The translations under genes and the position numbers were made by a program. This document shows positions 35,605 to 49,000 of a stretch of DNA of 64,000 nt, one piece after another (positions within the stretch are counted from its first letter, which is position 1; the number at the start of each line of letters is the position of its first letter). The stretch is from Elmis aenea (Eukaryota > Arthropoda > Insecta > Coleoptera > Elmidae): positions 30,870,788 through 30,934,787 of the forward strand of contig OX393581.1 in assembly GCA_947652605.1 (NCBI GenBank), in the 5' to 3' direction. Under the pieces are notes generated by a model. That model had not been told where the DNA came from, made no database searches, and saw nothing but the letters and a program-made list of their open reading frames with translations.

Positions 35605-36763
35605 CAGGATGATCAAATTCGAGGGCGACCATGGGGATCTCGCTTATTACTGAAGATAGAGGGTAGGTTCAAATTTAGAAAAGTTGCTAAATTTTATGCT
35701 CATCAATAATATCAAAACAGATTTGAAATATCTTCAACTGTTTTTGAAAAAATTGAAAAAACAAAAAAAAAATTAACTCCATTTTTTTGCTATAACTTTT
35801 TTATTTACATTTTTTTTTAAATCTGCATAATTTTTACGTGGCCACTTTTTCTTTTACTTTTAATGGTGCCATACATTTTTTGCTGTGCCGATTCCGTTTT
35901 GTTTTATAGGTACTAACTTTTTAATTTCTCAAGGGCGACACACTTGATTTTCATCTAGTTGTTAGAAATGTTAAATAAGCGAAAACCTTTTTTTTTTTCA
36001 AATAAATACGTTGTTTTAAATAACATAATCGTGTAATACATTTTTGAAATTAGAAAAAAAGTTCTAGCTAAATAGATGACAATCAAGTTTGTCACCCATA
36101 AGAAAAAAACAAAACGGAATCGGCACAGCAAAAAATTGATGGCACCATTAAAAGTAAAATAAAAAGTGGCCATGTAATTTTTTTTACAGATTTAAAAAAA
36201 AAATTAAATAAAAAAGTTATAGCAAAAAAACGAATAAATTTTTTCAGTTTTTTTTTTTTTTTTTTAAACAATTGAAGATATTTCAATTGTTTTGATAGTA
36301 TTGATAACTGATGAGCATAAAGGCCTCTACTCACCTACCAAGTTGTCGGTACAACCGACCGACCATTCCGATAAATTGTTTAATGTGTAGTCTGTCACCC
36401 GACAGTTGGACAAGTTGGAACGGTCGGGTGGCCAGCCATCCAACAAGCCAACCGCCCCACCACATTTTTCTAGATAAGGACTATTAAACCGAAAATTTAA
36501 CGCTATTTAAAATTTGTTATCCACAAAATGGCATCAGCCAAAATAATAAAAAAAGTTATGACGTTTATGCTGTGTTGGTTGGATTGGTCGGGAGGTGTGT
36601 AGACAACACCCAACACGGACTTCCCGACGCGACTGTCGGCTCCGACAAGTTGGATAATGAGTAGAGGCCTTAAAATTTAGCAACTTGGCCAAATTTAAAC
36701 CTACCCACTAACTTCAGCAATAAGCGAGATCCTCATGGTCGCCCTCGAATTTGAATCACCCTG
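35605..36763. mobile_element. Foldback element, TA-flanked, with nested insertion
   Basis: Ends CAGGATGATCAAATTCGAGG and CCTCGAATTTGAATCACCCTG are inverted, with TATA outside. The arms pair over about 500 bp, including GGCGACCATGGGGATCTCGC and its inverse, with an internal inverted pair AAAACGGAATCGGCACAGCA (36111) and TGCTGTGCCGATTCCGTTTT (35881). A 350-bp element interrupts the right arm at 36321-36670. ORFs here (72 and 80 codons) are artefacts of the arms. Confidence 0.93.
36321..36670. mobile_element. Nested 350-bp MITE, TAA target duplication (PIF/Harbinger-like)
   Basis: AGGCCTCTACTCA at left and TGAGTAGAGGCCT at right are perfect inverted ends, with inner ACCAAGTTGTCGG/CCGACAAGTTGG pairing. 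TAA lies on both sides (36318-36320, 36671-36673). The left arm of the host foldback gives the intact sequence GAGCATAAAATTTAGC, which proves the 3-bp duplication. Three-base TWA duplications are characteristic of PIF/Harbinger elements; the superfamily is an inference. It is GC-rich and noncoding. Confidence 0.9.
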
Positions 36764-38636
36764 TATAACTTAAAAAAAAATCTTATAAATAACAAAATTA
36801 ATTACAATGTTATGAGTATATTTTGTTTATTGCAATGCATAAAAAAAAGCTTTAAACATCCTTTAACCCGGCCCTCCATTACTCACCAAGTAAATGAGGA
36901 GCAGGTCAAACGTTATTATTTTATACTTTGCCAAATTTCACTCGGCATTGCACATAATGTAAATTCTGTAGAATACCGAATTACAAACTTTTGCCGTCAA
37001 CATATTATAGAATGAAAGTTAAGTTATATTTATGATGTTGCCGTATTTTGTGCGTTGAACACAATATATTGAAGTGAAGTCGGAAAATTTGGTGATGACT
37101 GTACGGTAGAATTTCATTAGAGAAATAAAGTCGCATCTGATGGCCACAATTATCATCCTGCAAGCTGTAAAATCTATAAAGTAATTTAATTTTATTAAAG
37201 CAACTTTAGAGCAGAAAAAAACTGTAACAAACCGTAATTGTGTATTTCAAGGAACCAAGCGCGTTGGGGAGTAATTAAATTTAATTACTAAATGGGGTGT
37301 AAAAAACATGGTGTTATAAATTTATAATTAACCACCGGCGCATGATTATGTAAGTTGTCCGTGATCGAGATTCATTTGTTCTCGCGTAACACTGAAGAAT
37401 ATTTTGAATCGAAATTTAAAGTTTTCGTCAGAATGTACGTCCTAGCAGGCTATTTCATCACCCCGTGCACCTGAACCCTGAAATAAAATAAAAAGCTCTC
37501 GGGGTAAATAATGTGTCCGATTACGCTTATCGCTTATCTTCCTTCCTAAGGGTCGCAGAGTGCTCTGCTCGACGCGCAGTTGTTTATATCCGCCTTATCT
37601 TATTTCCGGCAGTTTCAGCGCGAATTTTAAACTTATTTCCAGCATATTTCAACGTTTTGTGTGCAGGTATTTTAAATGGGAGCGCGCTTTTTCAACGTTT
37701 GTAGTTTTCTCGTTTTAATTTTACACTTCGCTTTATTGGCGCGTTCGCGTTGGTTTGTTGACGATTGCATCCGTTGAAACTTATTTTTAGCAGACGTTGC
37801 CACACTTTGGAACTAAAGATGAGCGGAAGTTGTTAAAATAGACTGTAAAATGTAGCTTACTTAGCGTCAAAATCGGGGTGTCGAAGTCGCAACTGTGATT
37901 TGCTCAAACGGGTTTGATGAAAACCGCTGAAAGTACTGAAAGTATACGAGTTCCGAACATATTTCATAACGGCAAATTCCGTATTCAGGAAAAGTTTTAT
38001 TGAGTTTGAAATTGAACTAGTGCAGTTTGCACTACCGATACAAGACCTCCGAGACTGAAATTTCAAATATTTTGAATTTTATCGTGGTTTATTGCACTTT
38101 TAGCAGCTGCATATAAACTTTTATTAAAGGATATGATGAGTTTTATTATGTAATTGTGTCCACCGCGCATATCTTGCGTCCTATATTGTATAATTTTATA
38201 TTTTCTGAAATAGCCAGGTTTATATTTACACTGGGAAATATGAGTTTGATGCGGCAGTTACGTCGTCCAAATGATATATGCGTTCCGAGTATCATTCTAG
38301 TGAGAAGTATTTTGTTGTTGTTAACAGCGTTAAGGTTTTGTTGAATTTTATGCATACGGTGAGTTTTACTGCATGTCTGGTAGCATTGAAAAGTAGGCGT
38401 TGCTTTTTATTTTAAATTATTATTCAGAATGTTCGGACATGTTACATGTTTTGCCACAAATTTGTCAGTTTTAGTTTTGGGTAGTTTTTTTGAACGTCGC
38501 AAAGTGGGGTATACGCCTGTTCTAGCTTGCCAAAATTATTTTTGTTATTTAATTGATTCAAAACATGCGTATTTTCGAAGGCAAATAATAAAATCATATT
38601 TTTATTCAAAACAATAGTTTTTACTAGCATGATATA
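36764..38636. other. No gene recognised
   Basis: Somewhat less AT-rich at 37320-37820 (CpGs in TCTCGCGTAAC and GCGCGTTCGCG contexts), which could be regulatory or exonic, but no ORF there shows a family motif or paired splice sites I would defend. Confidence 0.4.
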
Positions 38637-39005
38637 CAGGATGGTCCACAAAAAAGGGCCACTTTTGGGATCTCGTAAACGGTAAGAGCTACAAAAAAGT
38701 TTAAATTAGACAAATTGTTCCCATTTCTGAGACCTATTCAGTGAAGCTTTAATGTTTTAATAAAAGTTCCATGGTACCATAGATAATAAACAAAATGTAA
38801 AATGGACACTTTTTTAAATCGTTTATAAGTTAGTTATACTTGATGGTACAAAAATATTTTTGGAAAAAAACGTACATTTTTTAGGCCCTGTAAAATGAAG
38901 ACATTCATTTGTTTCAATATTGTTTAAATTCATGGCACATAGCCTCATAGGGACTTTTAAATGAATTTTATTTGTTTTAAGCCTAAATATCATAAAAAAT
39001 ACATC
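38637..39005 (+). repeat. Interspersed repeat, copy 2
   Basis: Begins TATA-CAGGATGGTCCAC. It carries TTTTGGGATCTCGTAAACGG, AAATTGTTCCCATTTCTGAG and ACCTATTCAGTGAAGC in common with 29685-30130. The CAGGATGGTCC start links this family to the TA-flanked foldbacks. No right terminus is clear. Confidence 0.85.
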
Positions 39006-40706
39006 AAACCTTATATTATTAAAAGGAGGTAAAAAAATTGTTTTACTTTTTATTTATATTTTTTTTCTGAAAAACGCATTGCTTAATATACACTTTTTGG
39101 CTGATATTTGTGGTATCATATGTTTAATATTCCTATTCTAGTTATTTTTTCGTTTCCGTGATGCTGAAAGTAAAAAAAAACATTTTTTATCAAAAATAAA
39201 CCATGTTAAAAATGACGTTTATGACTAGTATATAAGAATTTATCTGGCCTAATACAAGTAAAACGTAGCGAATCCGGGGCAACTTTTTTTATTTTTCTAA
39301 ACTTAATATTTTCGTTTTTATATTCATGTAAAAAAATATCGGAACGCGCTCTGAAATATGTACAACAAAAACCTTCGGTTTATTTAAATATCGGCAAAAA
39401 TTACGAAAATAACTACTTTTTTGGAATGGAACTTTTAGTATTGTAAAATTACTATAATTTCATTAATATACCTTAAAAATATTCTCACGTGCCTACTTCG
39501 GAACAATCCATAGTTTAAAACTGTTTAACACTTCTTTAAAAAATTCGGTTTTACATTTAAAAGAAAGACGTACACGTTCGAAGACAGACAACCAATAATC
39601 GCACTATTTAAGACATTTGCATTTTGGTTGACTGGAGTGGACTATAGATGGCGCAAAAAAGTGAAAAAAAGATAGCCCACTGTTCTTTGCCTATTTAACT
39701 CTCTTAAATAGTTATTTATTTTTACCTGTGATTAATTTGAAAAATCGACTTTTGGCCAGCTACATCAGGCAAATACCCCACTGTGCGTCGTACTATTATT
39801 TATTTTGATGGTGTTGCGATCTGCATGTATTTTATTAGAATATTGTAATTTATACGTTTTGAATCAACACATTTTTAAAACGATATACTTTTAATTTTCA
39901 TGATAATTACCTTCACCTTCCACTGTCTTTCCCTCACTTCACTCACTCAATTAGCTCCATTAATTCCAACCACCTTTTATTTATTGATGTGCAAGTATTG
40001 TTTATTTTTCCAATCAAATGGAATAATTACTTTGTTATAAAATTAAATTGTGTATTGCATTATTGTAAAATTAACTAATACATAATTGTATTTTTGGTTT
40101 TAAGAATCTTGGGTATATGCACTCAAAACATTTTACATTAGTACGAACTAGGGATGCACCGATAAGCAATCTGGCCGATTACTGATTACTTGGTCGATTA
40201 TTAACTTTCACGTTTCATTTAAATAAATACAAAACTAAATAAAAAAAGGGGGTGTCCAGAACTCAGTTACATGCGAATAGGGTTTTAAATGTTGTTATGA
40301 TTTAGGTACAATGGATTACAAACTATACTACTGATAATCATAATTTTTTTTAAGTAAAAAGTGTTTATTTATCAAATATCTTTCTAATTATGCAATAAAA
40401 ACCGGATGCTTCCATTTAAGTTTTTAAAGTTACTTCCGGATTTGGTCACTTCCGGTTTAATCACGAAAACCGCCATAGCGTCAGTCAATTTTACATATGC
40501 ATTTTTGTGGTAATTTTTTTTTACCCATCTTTGTCAGACGTCGCATTTTCGAATAAAAGTGCTGGTACGGGTGGTCTGAAACATCCTGTATATTGTACAA
40601 TATATGACGCAATACACACGCTCAATGTTTTGATTTTGATATTGTACAAGTGTAGTGTGGCTGCTCAGTTTGTTAAGACAACGGGAAAAAATAAAACTTA
40701 AATATG
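39006..40706. other. No gene; hAT-like end at 40148
   Basis: AT-rich. CTAGGGATGCACCGATAAGC at 40149-40168, followed by repeated 'cgatta' motifs, is the familiar TAGGGATGCACCGAT hAT terminus; no second end is visible. ACATCCTGTATATT at 40581 is a lone TA-type end. Confidence 0.45.
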
Positions 40707-41492
40707 CAGTGTGACCCATTTAAAGCGGATCACCCCAATAAAAACTTTATTTATGGTCTGATTTTCATGAATTTTGTTTTAAACGATAAAGCATCAAAAA
40801 CTGTACCTTGGCACCCTATTTGAAAATTCAGTTTACACTCACAAAACCTACTATGATTTTTTTTCGATGTCAATATTGGCAAAATTTGTTAAGCAATTTT
40901 TTAAATATAAAATCTGACCACACCACTGGATTCAGGATGCCCTTAAATGGGTTTGTACCAAATTTCATAAAAAAAAAAAAAATTATTATTTCTCCTTTGT
41001 ATTTTTCAATTTTTTTTTTGTAAATTTAGTTGTTCACCCATCAAAAAATTAATCAAAGTTGCGATTTTAATACTGATACGAATAAATTGTTGCTTATTTA
41101 AAAGTTCTTGCTTCAAGTAATTTTTTTTTATGCCAACTCTAACTTTTATTTTTTTACATAGCATAGATCACTGCGTTGCCAATTTAATCACAAATATTGA
41201 ATTAATAATTAATCTCTTAATAGTAAATACTTTTTCATGAACTTTGGTACAAATTTGAGGGCATCCCGAATCCAGTGGTGTAGTCAGATTTTAGGTTAAA
41301 AAATCGCTAAACATATTTTGCCAATTTTGACATCGAAAAAAAATCATAGTAGGCTTTGTAAGTGTAAAATGAATTTTAAAATGGGGTGCCAAAGTACAGT
41401 TTTTGATGCTTTATCGTTTAAAAAAAATCATGAAAATCGGACCATAAATAAACTTTTTATAGGGGTGATCGGCTTTAAAATGGGCCACACTG
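40707..41492. mobile_element. Foldback element, TA-flanked
   Basis: Ends CAGTGTGACCCATTTAAAGC and GCTTTAAAATGGGCCACACTG (one-base slip) are inverted; TATA follows on the right and TATG precedes on the left. Arms pair for about 240 bp, e.g. AACGATAAAGCATCAAAAAC and its inverse, and again around CTGACCACACCACTGGATTC with GAATCCAGTGGTG. No coding sequence. Confidence 0.92.
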
Positions 41493-44400
41493 TATATTAT
41501 GCTTAAAAGAGCATTAATGATTGAAAAAAGAAACATTTTTATTTTTTGATGAGAAGCTATTTTCAGATATGAAACTTTCAAAAGAACTTCAAAAAAGCGC
41601 GTTATGCGACTACAAAAACTACTTAATAATAGATAAAGTCAAATTTTACATACTTCTAAACAAAATACAGTTGATATTGTGCAATATGGCCACACGCATG
41701 TTCAAGTTATTGCGCAATTCACACAGTTGTTTGGATTTTTTTTTTGGTCAATCTTCAATCTCAATATTATTGCGCAGTATTTCAAAAATTGCACAATATA
41801 TTGCACACGTATTTTGTGCAATATACTTGTATGTGTATACCCACCTTATGTATACCCTCTTTATAAATGATTAGGCATTATTATTTACTAACGAATTTTC
41901 ACTTGGTCAAGCATGTGGATATTTTAAAACATAAACTGTAAATTACTCCAAATAAAAAGTTCACACTATTTTATATGTAAATTATTTGTGTTCTCAATTT
42001 TTTTCGAAAATGCACACCACTTTAATAATAAACGGTCCATTTTACGATTAGTTATATAACTATTCTGTAAATGTCTTGTGATAAATTTCAAAATTATTGG
42101 TAATTTGTACAATCTCGACGTTGTTAACGCAAAATGAGCATTTAGTTTAGTGAACCATGCACTTATTTCTAAACTGTCTTATTGTTTTTTTAATAAATGT
42201 AACCTCAGGTAATTCACCTTGGATTATAAAACAAATGAACTGTTTAATCATTGTTTATATATTAAATCTATTTAACAGAGCACTAAAAACGTAGCAGTAG
42301 GTATACCGTTCGTTTTTACGTGCAAGTAGAGCTAATGACGTTTTCTCAGAAATATTGCTTTTCCCTGGAGTACTTATAATTTATAGTAACAAAAAGATTT
42401 GATTGTTTCACATATGGCTGTATGTTACTAAAATAATTTTTAAACGCTGACAGAGGACGTTTCACGAAGATTTCGAGCTGTTAATAATGCCACGAACAGA
42501 TGAGGATATAAGAAATTAAATATGCATAGGCAGTTGCATACAAGAAAGCGAGAAATGAAAAAATAAGAAGCAAAGGGAGCATGTGTGAAGCATAATAAAC
42601 ATGTGTATGTGACCAACGTTGTGCCTGGCGCATTTGTTAAGTGCGTCTCTGCGGATGCGAGTTTACAGTTTTAAAAATGTTTCAAATTAGTTGCCAGAGT
42701 TTATGTCACATCAAATCATTGTTCTGGTCCCACTAGGCCACATAAATTCATTTGTGTTTGAGAGGTGCAATGGGAAAATGCATTTAATGTTTTTTCATTT
42801 TCTATTTCGCTAGAACTGGCAGAGCAAAAATATATATGTATTCGCTAACATTAAATACTAGTACAGCGACCCGATTTTTTTGTTTTTGAATTTAATGAAA
42901 GTTGGATAGATACATTGAACCTGAAGTTTGTGGAAATTGAAAATAGATTGAAAGCAAAGAAAAGAAAACCTCACGTACGAGGAATTTTTAATATTTGAAA
43001 ATGTTTGCTTTGTTACGTTCCAGCGTAATGAATGAAGTATTGGCTCAGGCCAGGGACGAACTGGGAATTGAAAAAACAAAAGAAAACTCTCGTACACCGA
43101 ACGGCGACCTACGCTAAGAAATTGTTGAGTTATTTCCTGTACAAATACTAATAAAAATAAACTGGTGTGACCACTAAATGACTTTCGCCATAAATTATAT
43201 AGAGGGGTATGCTACAGCTACCGATCCTACAACAAAAACTGTTACAACGAACAGTTGTTATTAATAAAATCAGGATTCTACAACAAACACAGATGTTACA
43301 ACGAACCGTATGGACAAAGAAAGTACACGCTTGCGAATGAAGTGTCGACGTTTCGGGTTGTCCCACTTTTTATCTACATTAGTTTAGTTTGCTACTCTGG
43401 GCTGTGGACCTGGAACTGATTACCTCTAAATACATATATCTGTATGCTAGAACGAACGAATGCTATAACAAATGACGCTCTGGTTGGTAACCAATTAATT
43501 GGTTCTAGCATATCTCTGTATTTATGTATCCTTGTAGGTGTTTGTGTATTTGTGCGAATAAAAGGTTTAAGGTGTCGTTCCAGGCATCCTAATAAACCTA
43601 TTTTTTGTTGTTGCAAAAGTCTTAAATGTCATCATTACGTTTCACGCCAGTGTTTCGACATATACCTAAGCAACCACAGCATCCTTACAAAAATTTGCAA
43701 TATAAAATATATCAGTTTCCTTTATTAAAATGAGAGGATTGAGTCAAACGGTATTTTCTAAAGGAAAAAAAAACTCTAACGTATTAAAATAACCGTGGTA
43801 GCCGTTTTTGAGAAACATTAAAACAAAATTTTGGATTCTGCTATTTTGTTTGTATAGGTAGTTGTTAATTAAAGATGTGGCAAAAAAAGTTTTAAATATT
43901 CCTTCATATATCACCTAACGACTTTAATTTTTTTAAACAGTTACCTACTTTATTAAATAATGCAAACCATTGGTTTCTTTGACATCAAAATGATATAGGG
44001 TTTTGTACTTATTTTGAATGTTATTGTCTAAATAAATACAGTTCTTGAAAATTATTCAATAACACAGTTTAATATTGTAAATTAAAATGAAAAGTATTAT
44101 TAAAGGTCCTATCAGAAGTTTTCTAATTAATTAGATTTGTTAATAAACTTAAGTTTATTAATACCGGTATGATGAAATATGAGTATGCTTTCGATTTTGA
44201 TGTATAATTTTTAGTGATGATGTAGTATATTTTACGGTTTGCCGCAGTGTAAATTAAGTTCTTGTCATGACTGTTACAACATTATAACACGGGGATGTTT
44301 TTCTCTCTGAATATCTACCGCATAGCATACGCACATGAGATAATCTAGAGTAATTTGTAATTAGTAAATTTAAAGGGTTTCCTGAATACGAAATTAGCTC

Positions 44401-47022
44401 GTAAAGTTGGCACGCAGGATATTGCCGTTGACTAAAGTATGAGCACCTGATGTAACTGATATACTGAAAAGTTGTAAATCATGCAAGATTACGTAGTTTT
44501 GCAGTTAAACGTCTCTCTGCCGAAACTGATGTTCAAAGTCATAAAGTTTTCTTACATTGTACGTGCAATTTAACTTACATACGGAGAAATAATGCCTGTT
44601 GGAAAATAATTTCGTAGACGTCTTTTTAATTTATGAATTTAAGTTTAAAAATGGAATAATTTTTTTCTTCTTCGTATAGGATATCGCATGAGAAAGATTC
44701 ATCTGTAAAAAGTTTTCCAGTTTTTACGAGCATTAGAGACCAATTTTTCAAGCTTTCAGTGACTTTATTGCATTCTTATTACACTTACATCGATCTATCC
44801 ATCCCTGTTTTATAGGGCGAGCCGTTTTCGTTTTGTCGGTTTTTTTAAATTTAACATTTTCTTCTGCGTTTTATATAATCTAATAGTTTTTTTTACAACT
44901 TTGACATTGTAATAGCTGTTCCACTAAATATTTTTATCAGCATTATATGGATTTACAGTTGTCTATGACTAGGGTTTCTTAAATTAGGTACTGAAATTTT
45001 CTTTTACCGGTAAACGGCAAATATTTCAAGTAAAAATCGGTAAATTACGGGTAATTTTTTTGAAATTGAAAATTTCATGTGGTAGTTCTAATGTACTACT
45101 ACTTATTAGTAAGCAATATTTTTATAGTATGTGTAAAGGGGTAATTAACAATAACCTATTAACTTTTAATAAAAGTTTAATACATTAACAAAAAAATAAT
45201 CAACATATACATTATTTCTTAATAAACAAAGCAAAATTCATTCAAAGAGATAATAATTAACAATAACCAATACGAAATACATTAACAAAACAATAATCAA
45301 ATCTTAATGTAACAGGCCAGAATTTTAAGTTATAAGATAGTCATGGAATACCCAGATTTATCTATAAGATTGTCATTGAATCCGCAGTATTTATCAACCT
45401 GTCGTTATATTCTTAATTGACGTGCTGTGAATGAACTAAAAACACAACTGTGTATTAATAGTAAAATGTGCGATTTTATTCTTATGGTTTTAAAACATTT
45501 ATTTCTTTGATTATCATAATTTGTAAAATGAAATTGTAAGTATCCAACATTATTACATTATTTTATGCATTTTATTATAAAAGAACGGTTGATGTACGCC
45601 AATAGTTGATGAAATATTGTGGGATAGTGTTATAGAATAATTGTAATTTAAAGCTAATTATGATACCTTTGTACAGGCATACAATGTACTTGCAACACTA
45701 GTGTGTTTTTTTTTTTTTGTTAGTTGTCCAATTTGAAATTTGTTAGAGCGACGGCTGTTTGAAGCTTGATTAACAAGACTAGCACTGCTATTTTCGTTTT
45801 TTGCCTATCAAAATTGATTAGTTTGCGGTGTGCATAATATCGCAAGCTGCAGTGCAGAGGTTCTTAAGTTTGAACGTAAGCGAATTTGTGGAAATTCTCG
45901 GAAAATGAATAAATGTCAAGTACGTGCAGTCGTAAAGATGAGTTTGTCGCCCGAACAAACGTACCAAAGCATTCTCGAGTGTTTAAGCGAAAAGTCATGT
46001 TAAATAAAAATGTATTTAACTAATTAGTTTCTTAATTATAAAAAAAATAAGGAAACGAACTCAAAATTACTTGATTATAAACCGACATAAAGAATTTTAG
46101 CGTATAAATGTAATGTTTACTTGGTTTTATAAAGAGCTACTCGAATAATTGAGTTTTGAAAAAGTGGGTAGTCACTAAGATTTGGTTTTTTAGTTTTAAA
46201 GAAATGAGGCTCAAACAGTATTAATGCTGCATCATGAATCGCAATAAGGGAAAGAGTTTTCATAAGGATTAATGGTTTCTTATGAACTGGCGTTTTTATA
46301 ATGTTCTTACTTGAAGCGATTTTATAGTTTTACTGTTGATAACGAATCCAATTTGCAGCAAAACTTGCAAACTAATAAGAATGACTAGAGAAAATATGAG
46401 ATAAGTTTTTCGTTAGCATTTTTTGTTTGTACACTAAGCTGCATTTTATTTGTTTGGTTTTAACGTTATTAGAAAAAGAAGTAGTGTTTATTTAAAAAGT
46501 GTTCTGTACCTGACTTTCCTTTATCCAAAATTTCTTTGTTTTTTGGGATAGTTTTGTGTTTGGTGACGCAAGTAAGTGTTGAGCATGATTTGTTTCTTGT
46601 AATTTTGTACTTTGATTTTCTTCGTTAAATAAACCAGTTAGTAGCTCTTTTATTAATGTGAGACTTTGGTCTAGTATTGTATCCTTCACTGCGTTTATAT
46701 GCTGAAGTAAACGATTTACAGTTACTATTACTACGCATTTAACTTAATTCGAATTGGGAGGTTTATGTGGCGCGGAAATTCGTATTCGTACTACTTCCAA
46801 AGTTGCTGCTTTTAATTGTTAACACAACTTACAATTTCAAATAAGTCGCCTATTCTGTATCGTTTCTGTAACCTTTTCTTTAAATTTTTAAAAAATAATA
46901 TTGCACGAGAACCAAGCTGAATTCATTGAGAAAGAAAAATTAGTAGGCTGCGAAAAAAAATCTGCACCTTTATATTATTTAGTTATTTACCTATTATTTA
47001 AGATTTAAGGTTTAGGAACATG
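41493..47022. other. No gene recognised; possible hAT end at 44968
   Basis: AT-rich. The longest ORFs (117 codons at 41521-41874; 94 at 43444-43728) are not recognisable. CTAGGGTTTCTTAAATTAGG followed by TTTTACCGGTAAACGG at about 44968-45020 resembles the ACCGG-rich end at 1104. An imperfect direct repeat (ATACATTAACAAAA-AATAATCAA) lies at 45180 and 45280. TTAGTAGGCTGCG at 46942 matches a short stretch of the 7022 foldback arm. Confidence 0.45.
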
Positions 47023-47191
47023 TAGGGGCGTCGCTAGCACCAAGGCTACTCAGACATTGCCTGAGGGCGGTCTGGCACTTCGCAGGGGCGCCAAATTTAT
47101 TAATTATAACAATTGAAAAGGAAAAAAATTAAAGAGTTTTTGCGATTGTTTTTTAATTGTCTCAGGGCGACACATCCTCGCGACGACCCTG
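47023..47191. mobile_element. Small TIR element (TAGGGGCGTCGC)
   Basis: TAGGGGCGTCGCTAGC at the left and TCCTCGCGACGACCCTG at the right are inverted with few mismatches. It is a GC-rich, 169-bp, noncoding island in AT-rich surroundings and is probably a hAT-type MITE. No clear duplication is seen. Confidence 0.6.
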
Positions 47192-48119
47192 AGAATATGC
47201 TCCCTAGGTTCAGCAGCCAAAATGCACAATTTCAAATTAGCTTTGGGTTAATATTAATTTCATCTTATAATTCTTTTCATTGATTTTAAGAACGGTTTAA
47301 ATTTTATCGAACTGTAGACATCTAAGTTTATTAATGTGATTCGCTTTAATAGATACTAAATACTGAAAAATTTTTAGTCGAATATTTTGGAAAGCTCAAC
47401 TAAGTAAATTTTGAGTTACGGTAAATTTTTTGTATTGAAAAACAGTTGTTAAGATTCTATAGTGGCTTTAAACTGCACAACATAGCTATAATATAAACTT
47501 TGTGAATGGCTTAATGTAGGCGGAACAATACTCCTAATACCTTATCGATAATTGATTAGGTTATGTGTTTAAAACAGAACTTTTTCACTTACTGCGTTTT
47601 AGTAATGCAAGCGGCTTTTGTGATTAGTGTAGTGTAGATGTATTGATAGTATTTCATGTTATCGTTTTCGTGGTTTTTAGTCTATTGCAATTATTTTAAA
47701 CGAAAATTCTTCAAAATTAATAAATTTAATGTGTAATTATAATGTATAATGTATACATTTAATTTTTCAATTTGATGACCAAGTTTTTGTTAATGAATTT
47801 TGCCAAGTAAGTGTATTCGATAATAAAATAATTTTAACGAGTTAGGATATAACCATTAATCACTTTAAATACTATAATTTCACGGTGTGACTAGTAAATT
47901 AGTAAAATATTGCCATGAACTACTTATTGAGCGTGTGAAAAACCCGAACTAAACATGTGCGTATTACGAAGTCGTAATAAGCCCAAATAAGCTTGCAATA
48001 GCATCTACTGGTAGGTACATATTGTTACTGCCACTTCCGTTTTATTTTAAAAATTTAACAAAATATCGGTACAGCGTTTATTTACTTACACATGTATTAT
48101 ATGATTGCCGATTTTTTCT
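47192..48119. other. No gene recognised
   Basis: AT-rich sequence, nothing recognisable. Confidence 0.5.
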
Positions 48120-48275
48120 CGGTAACTATAAGAGGCAACAAAAAACGGACCGCGCATCCTCGATCTCTTTTTTCGAGAAAAAGTTAATGGTGAAAACTAA
48201 AATTGGTTATCGTCTTTTGTTTTCGAGTTATCGCCGATAACTCGATTATTCGACTTTTTGTTTTATGACTGTATG
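48120..48275 (+). mobile_element. Truncated arm of the 7022-type foldback
   Basis: CGGTAACTATAAGAGG, AAACGGACCGCGCATCCTCG, AAAAGTTAATGGTGAAAACT and TTTCGAGTTATCGCCGATAA match 7061-7215 nearly base for base. The match stops at GACTGTAT, where LINE sequence starts, and the left end (CAGGGTGGGC) is missing. Confidence 0.9.
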
Positions 48276-49000
48276 TGTTGTGTCTCGTTCTAAGTCTTCC
48301 TGGGTCTGCCTCGTTTTCTTCTTTCAGGAGGGATACAATCCAGCGTTACTTTTGGCAGTCGATGGTCTGCCATCCTTATTACATGTCCGTACCAAATTAG
48401 TTGTCGTCTTTCTGCCTCTTGTATTATAATTTCCCTCAGTCAGAATTGTTGTGTTCGGTACTCTATCTAGTCTAGAGATCCTACATAATCTCCAGAGCTT
48501 CCAGCCTTCTTTTATCTGTTTCTGTCCACCTTCATGCTTCTGCTCCATACTATACTTTTAATAACAGTGTTGTATATGTTGTATTTTCTCTTCTTTGTTA
48601 TTTCTCTACTCCACCATATTCCATTTAGCCGTTTGATGCCCCTTCTTCCTTGTCCTATTCGTTGTCGAATTTCTTTTTCATCCTTTCCTTCATCTTGAAT
48701 TTTTACACCCAGGTATTGGCAGCCATTGCATTTAGATATTTTCTCCTCTCTTTCTAATTCTAGGTCATCGGATTCTCCCCCAATAACAAAGGTATCTAGT
48801 TTTCTCCATATTCATTGAAAGCCCCGCTTTTTCGTATTCTTCTTTAATTTTCCTTGTCATGTATCGGAGGCCATCCTTATCTTAGGCTATAAGCACTTGG
48901 TCGTCTGCAAATTAGAGAGTGTATATATTGCTTTCTCCTTTATTTATCTCCATGCCCTTGCATGTTTTTCCATGTTCTCAAGGAATGTTGATTATGCGTT
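48276..49000 (-). pseudogene. LINE ORF2 reverse transcriptase fragment (FADD box to C-terminus)
   Basis: Read on -, from 48970 leftward: CKGMEINKGESNIYTL, stop, FADDQVLIA, the catalytic [FY]ADD box of a non-LTR reverse transcriptase; the stop replaces a likely glutamine (CAA to TAA). Then GLRYMTRKIKEEYEKAGLSM, a frameshift, RIGQGRRGIKRLNGIWWS, KSIVWSRSM, ISRLDRVPNTTI, RRQLIWYGHVIRMADHRLPK and ERRKRGRPRKTW near the 3' end. This order (RT thumb, then 'WYGHVxRM' and 'GRPRKxW') is standard for LINE ORF2 tails. The 5' part is truncated and several frameshifts are present. Its 3' end abuts a foldback arm at 48275/48276. Confidence 0.92.

Noticed and set aside
41521..41874. 117-codon ORF as a gene
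   Set aside because: No motif, no start context or splice signals, AT-driven composition, and an overlapping second ORF in another frame.
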